DNA of 64,000 nt, taken from positions 62,001 through 126,000 of the forward strand of contig NZ_WHNQ01000022.1 in assembly GCF_009362785.1 (NCBI RefSeq), written 5' to 3'. Shown here piece by piece: positions 62,192 to 64,000 of this stretch. The stretch's first letter is position 1. Each line of letters opens with the position of its first letter. This DNA is from Paraburkholderia atlantica. Its GTDB lineage: Bacteria; Pseudomonadota; Gammaproteobacteria; Burkholderiales; Burkholderiaceae. The position numbers and the translations under genes were made by a program. The notes below the pieces were generated by a model. That model made no database searches. It saw nothing but the letters and a program-made list of their open reading frames with translations, and had not been told where the DNA came from.

Positions 62192-62917
62192 ATGAAAAAG
62201 ACCTTCCGCATCGCCGCCGCCGCGCTCGCGATCGCTGCCGCCACGCTCGGCTGCTCGGCGCAGGCCGACCAGACCACCGACAAACTCAAAGCCACCCTGC
62301 AAAGCCGTCTGTCCGACGTGACGATCAAGGGCGTGTCGAAGACGCCGATCGCGGGCCTGTACGAAGTGAACCTCGGCACGCAGATCATCTACAGCGATGC
62401 GAGCGGTGACTACCTGATGCTCGGCGACATGGTGGACTCGAAGACGCGCAAGAATCTGACCGAGGCGCGCCTGTCGGAAACCAACCGCATCGACTTCGCG
62501 AGCCTGCCGTTCGGCAACGCGGTGAAGGTCGTGCGCGGCAACGGCGCGCGCAAGATCGCGGTGTTCTCCGATCCGAACTGCCCGTACTGCAAGCAGCTCG
62601 AAAAATCGCTGCAGTCGATCGACAACGTGACGGTCTACACCTTCCTGTACCCGGTGTTGTCGCCTGATTCGACGGCCAAGTCGAAGTCGATCTGGTGCTC
62701 GGCCGACCGCGCGAAGGCGTGGGAATCGTGGATGCAGGACCGTCAGGCGCCGACCGCCGCCGCCACCTGCGACACCGCCGCGATCGACAAGAACCTCGCG
62801 CTCGGCCGTTCGATGAACGTCGAGGGCACGCCGACGGTGTTCCTCGCCGACGGTCGCCGTTTGCCAGGCGCCGTGCCGGCCGACCGGCTCGACAAGGAAC
62901 TGTCGGCGGTGCACTGA
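62192..62917 (+). CDS. DsbC/DsbG-type thiol:disulfide isomerase
   Basis: 241 aa periplasmic protein with a signal peptide (cleavage after AQA, about residue 25), a short N-terminal dimerisation domain, and a thioredoxin fold with active site CPYC (130-133) and cis-Pro loop GTPTVFLADG. It repairs wrong disulfides in exported proteins. The start at 62192 has AGGA upstream; an in-frame ATG at 62171 adds 7 residues. Confidence 0.9.
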   Translation: MKKTFRIAAAALAIAAATLGCSAQADQTTDKLKATLQSRLSDVTIKGVSKTPIAGLYEVNLGTQIIYSDASGDYLMLGDMVDSKTRKNLTEARLSETNRIDFASLPFGNAVKVVRGNGARKIAVFSDPNCPYCKQLEKSLQSIDNVTVYTFLYPVLSPDSTAKSKSIWCSADRAKAWESWMQDRQAPTAAATCDTAAIDKNLALGRSMNVEGTPTVFLADGRRLPGAVPADRLDKELSAVH

Positions 62918-62979
62918 ACAGCGCGCTGCACGCAGCGCCACGCACGCCTGAGGCGCGCAACAGATGCAGTTTCAACCGA

Positions 62980-63004
62980 AAGGAGGCGCACGCAGCGCCT
63001 CCTT
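62980..63004. terminator. Hairpin after the DsbC-type gene
   Basis: Perfect 10-bp stem (AAGGAGGCGC / GCGCCTCCTT), 5-nt loop. The 3' arm ends in TT with no longer T-run, so termination strength is uncertain. Confidence 0.6.
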
Positions 63005-63060
63005 CCGCATCGAGCCCCGAACTTCTTCGCCTCACTCCCTGACACTCCCAAACGCCGCCG

Positions 63061-64000
63061 ATGAAGCCGATCCGCTACACCATCGTTCCGAGTAACCCCG
63101 CCGCCCACCTGTTCGAAGTCACCGTGACCGTCGCCGATCCCGATCCGGCCGGCCAGCGTTTCATGCTGCCGGTATGGATTCCGGGCAGCTACATGGTGCG
63201 CGAATTCGCGCGAAACATCGTGACGCTGCGCGGGGTCAACGAAGCGGGCCGCAAGGTGCGCGTCGAGAAGATCGACAAGCACACGTGGCAGGCCGCGCCG
63301 GTCAAGGGCGCCTTGACGCTGCGCTACGAGGTGTACGCGTGGGACATGTCGGTGCGCGCCGCGCATCTGGACGACACCATCGGCTTTTTCAACGGCACGA
63401 GCGTGTTCCTGTCGCCGCTCAGCCATGAAGACGCGCAGTGCGTGGTCGATATCCAGAAGCCTCAGGGCTCCGCGTATCGCGACTGGCGTGTCGCGACCGC
63501 GCTGCCGGAAGCGCGCGGCACCAGGCGCTACGGCTTCGGCGAGTACCGCGCGCTGAACTACGACGAGCTGGTCGACCATCCGGTGACGCTCGGCGAGTTC
63601 GCGCTCGCGACGTTCAAGGCGCACGGCGTGCCGCACGACGTCGTGATTGCTGGTCGTGTGATCGGGCTCGACATGGAGCGGCTGTGCAAGGATCTGAAGC
63701 GCATTTGCGAGGCGCAGATCGCGTTGTTCGAGCCGAAATCGAAGAAGGCGCCGGTCGAGCGCTACGTGTTCATGACGCAAGCCGTCACCGACGGCTACGG
63801 CGGACTCGAGCATCGCGCGTCGACCGCGCTGATCTGCAATCGCACCGATCTGCCGGTGCAGGGCCGCGACGCGATGAGCGAGGGCTATCGGACCTATCTC
63901 GGTCTGTGCAGCCACGAGTATTTCCACACATGGAATGTGAAGCGGATCAAGCCAGCCGTGTTCGCGCCGTATGACCTCGGCGTCGAAAACTACACGTCGC
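63061..64000 (+). CDS. M61 family glycyl aminopeptidase (5' part)
   Basis: First 313 codons of a gene that runs off the window. Zinc motif HEYFHTWNVKRI with His285, Glu286 and His289 identifies the M61 peptidase family. The N-terminal MKPIRYTIVPSNPAAHLFEV and WIPGSYMVREFARNI are family features; a C-terminal PDZ domain would be expected beyond the end. No signal peptide is evident. Confidence 0.9.
   Translation, partial: MKPIRYTIVPSNPAAHLFEVTVTVADPDPAGQRFMLPVWIPGSYMVREFARNIVTLRGVNEAGRKVRVEKIDKHTWQAAPVKGALTLRYEVYAWDMSVRAAHLDDTIGFFNGTSVFLSPLSHEDAQCVVDIQKPQGSAYRDWRVATALPEARGTRRYGFGEYRALNYDELVDHPVTLGEFALATFKAHGVPHDVVIAGRVIGLDMERLCKDLKRICEAQIALFEPKSKKAPVERYVFMTQAVTDGYGGLEHRASTALICNRTDLPVQGRDAMSEGYRTYLGLCSHEYFHTWNVKRIKPAVFAPYDLGVENYTS

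Overview
The window is 64 kb of GC-rich, densely coded chromosomal DNA with the gene content and synteny of a Burkholderiales betaproteobacterium, most likely Paraburkholderia or Burkholderia. The evidence is an mla cluster carrying mlaA inside it, murA followed by a compact his operon (hisGDCBHAFIE) and then tatABC, petABC followed by sspA and sspB, and a hemA-prfA-prmC-grxD-ubiX run. No insertion sequence, prophage, integrase, CRISPR array or rRNA operon was seen. Most of the window is core genome.

Layout. 1-3884: Mla outer-membrane lipid transport (mlaF partial, mlaE, mlaD, mlaA, mlaC, mlaB). 4075-5768: a two-gene ABC-2 exporter. 5784-7397: ibaG/bolA-like and murA. 7394-14964: nine histidine genes. 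15055-17769: a small membrane protein, a HIT hydrolase and tatABC. 17857-19845: a DegS-like periplasmic protease and a divergent Nif3-like protein. 20066-22844: the cytochrome bc1 complex; its Rieske subunit has a twin-arginine N-terminus, matching the nearby Tat genes. 22940-24209: sspA, sspB, tRNA-Thr. 24373-41066 is more accessory: two alpha/beta hydrolases beside a CGNR regulator, a tandem structured-repeat array, methyltransferases, a flavoprotein, a TetR/MFS divergon, a nitroreductase, a second MFS transporter, an Hsp70-like protein, a cold-shock gene and an APC permease. 41189-47353, all on the minus strand: a LigB-type dioxygenase, ubiX-like, grxD, prmC, prfA, hemA and an atypical response regulator. 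47583-51479: a small membrane protein, aminopeptidase P, a HAD hydrolase and an AsmA-like protein. 51644-57885: ettA and the ugp glycerol-3-phosphate importer. 58189-58904: a shortened Tlde1-like (DUF2778) cell-wall toxin gene overlapping a gene for an exported protein that may be its immunity partner. 58983-64000: ychF, a ubiquinone-type hydroxylase, a DsbC/G-type protein and the start of an M61 peptidase.

Observations that stand out: (1) four tandem copies of a 102-103 bp repeat at 27031-27386, each with a constant 5' half and a hairpin whose arms differ between copies; (2) a 23-base exact copy of its core inside an intact flavoprotein gene 1.9 kb away; (3) a Tlde1-type effector that appears to have lost its catalytic-His segment while keeping the Cys motif and the downstream exported partner; (4) an OmpR-type regulator with Glu at the phosphoacceptor position; (5) an alpha/beta hydrolase with Ala in place of the nucleophile Ser; (6) two regulatory regions with symmetric GTTAC/GTAAC sites. 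Start codons were re-chosen by ribosome-binding site, operon overlap and family N-termini wherever the longest open frame ran into a neighbour. All family assignments were made by eye from translated sequence; no database search was run.
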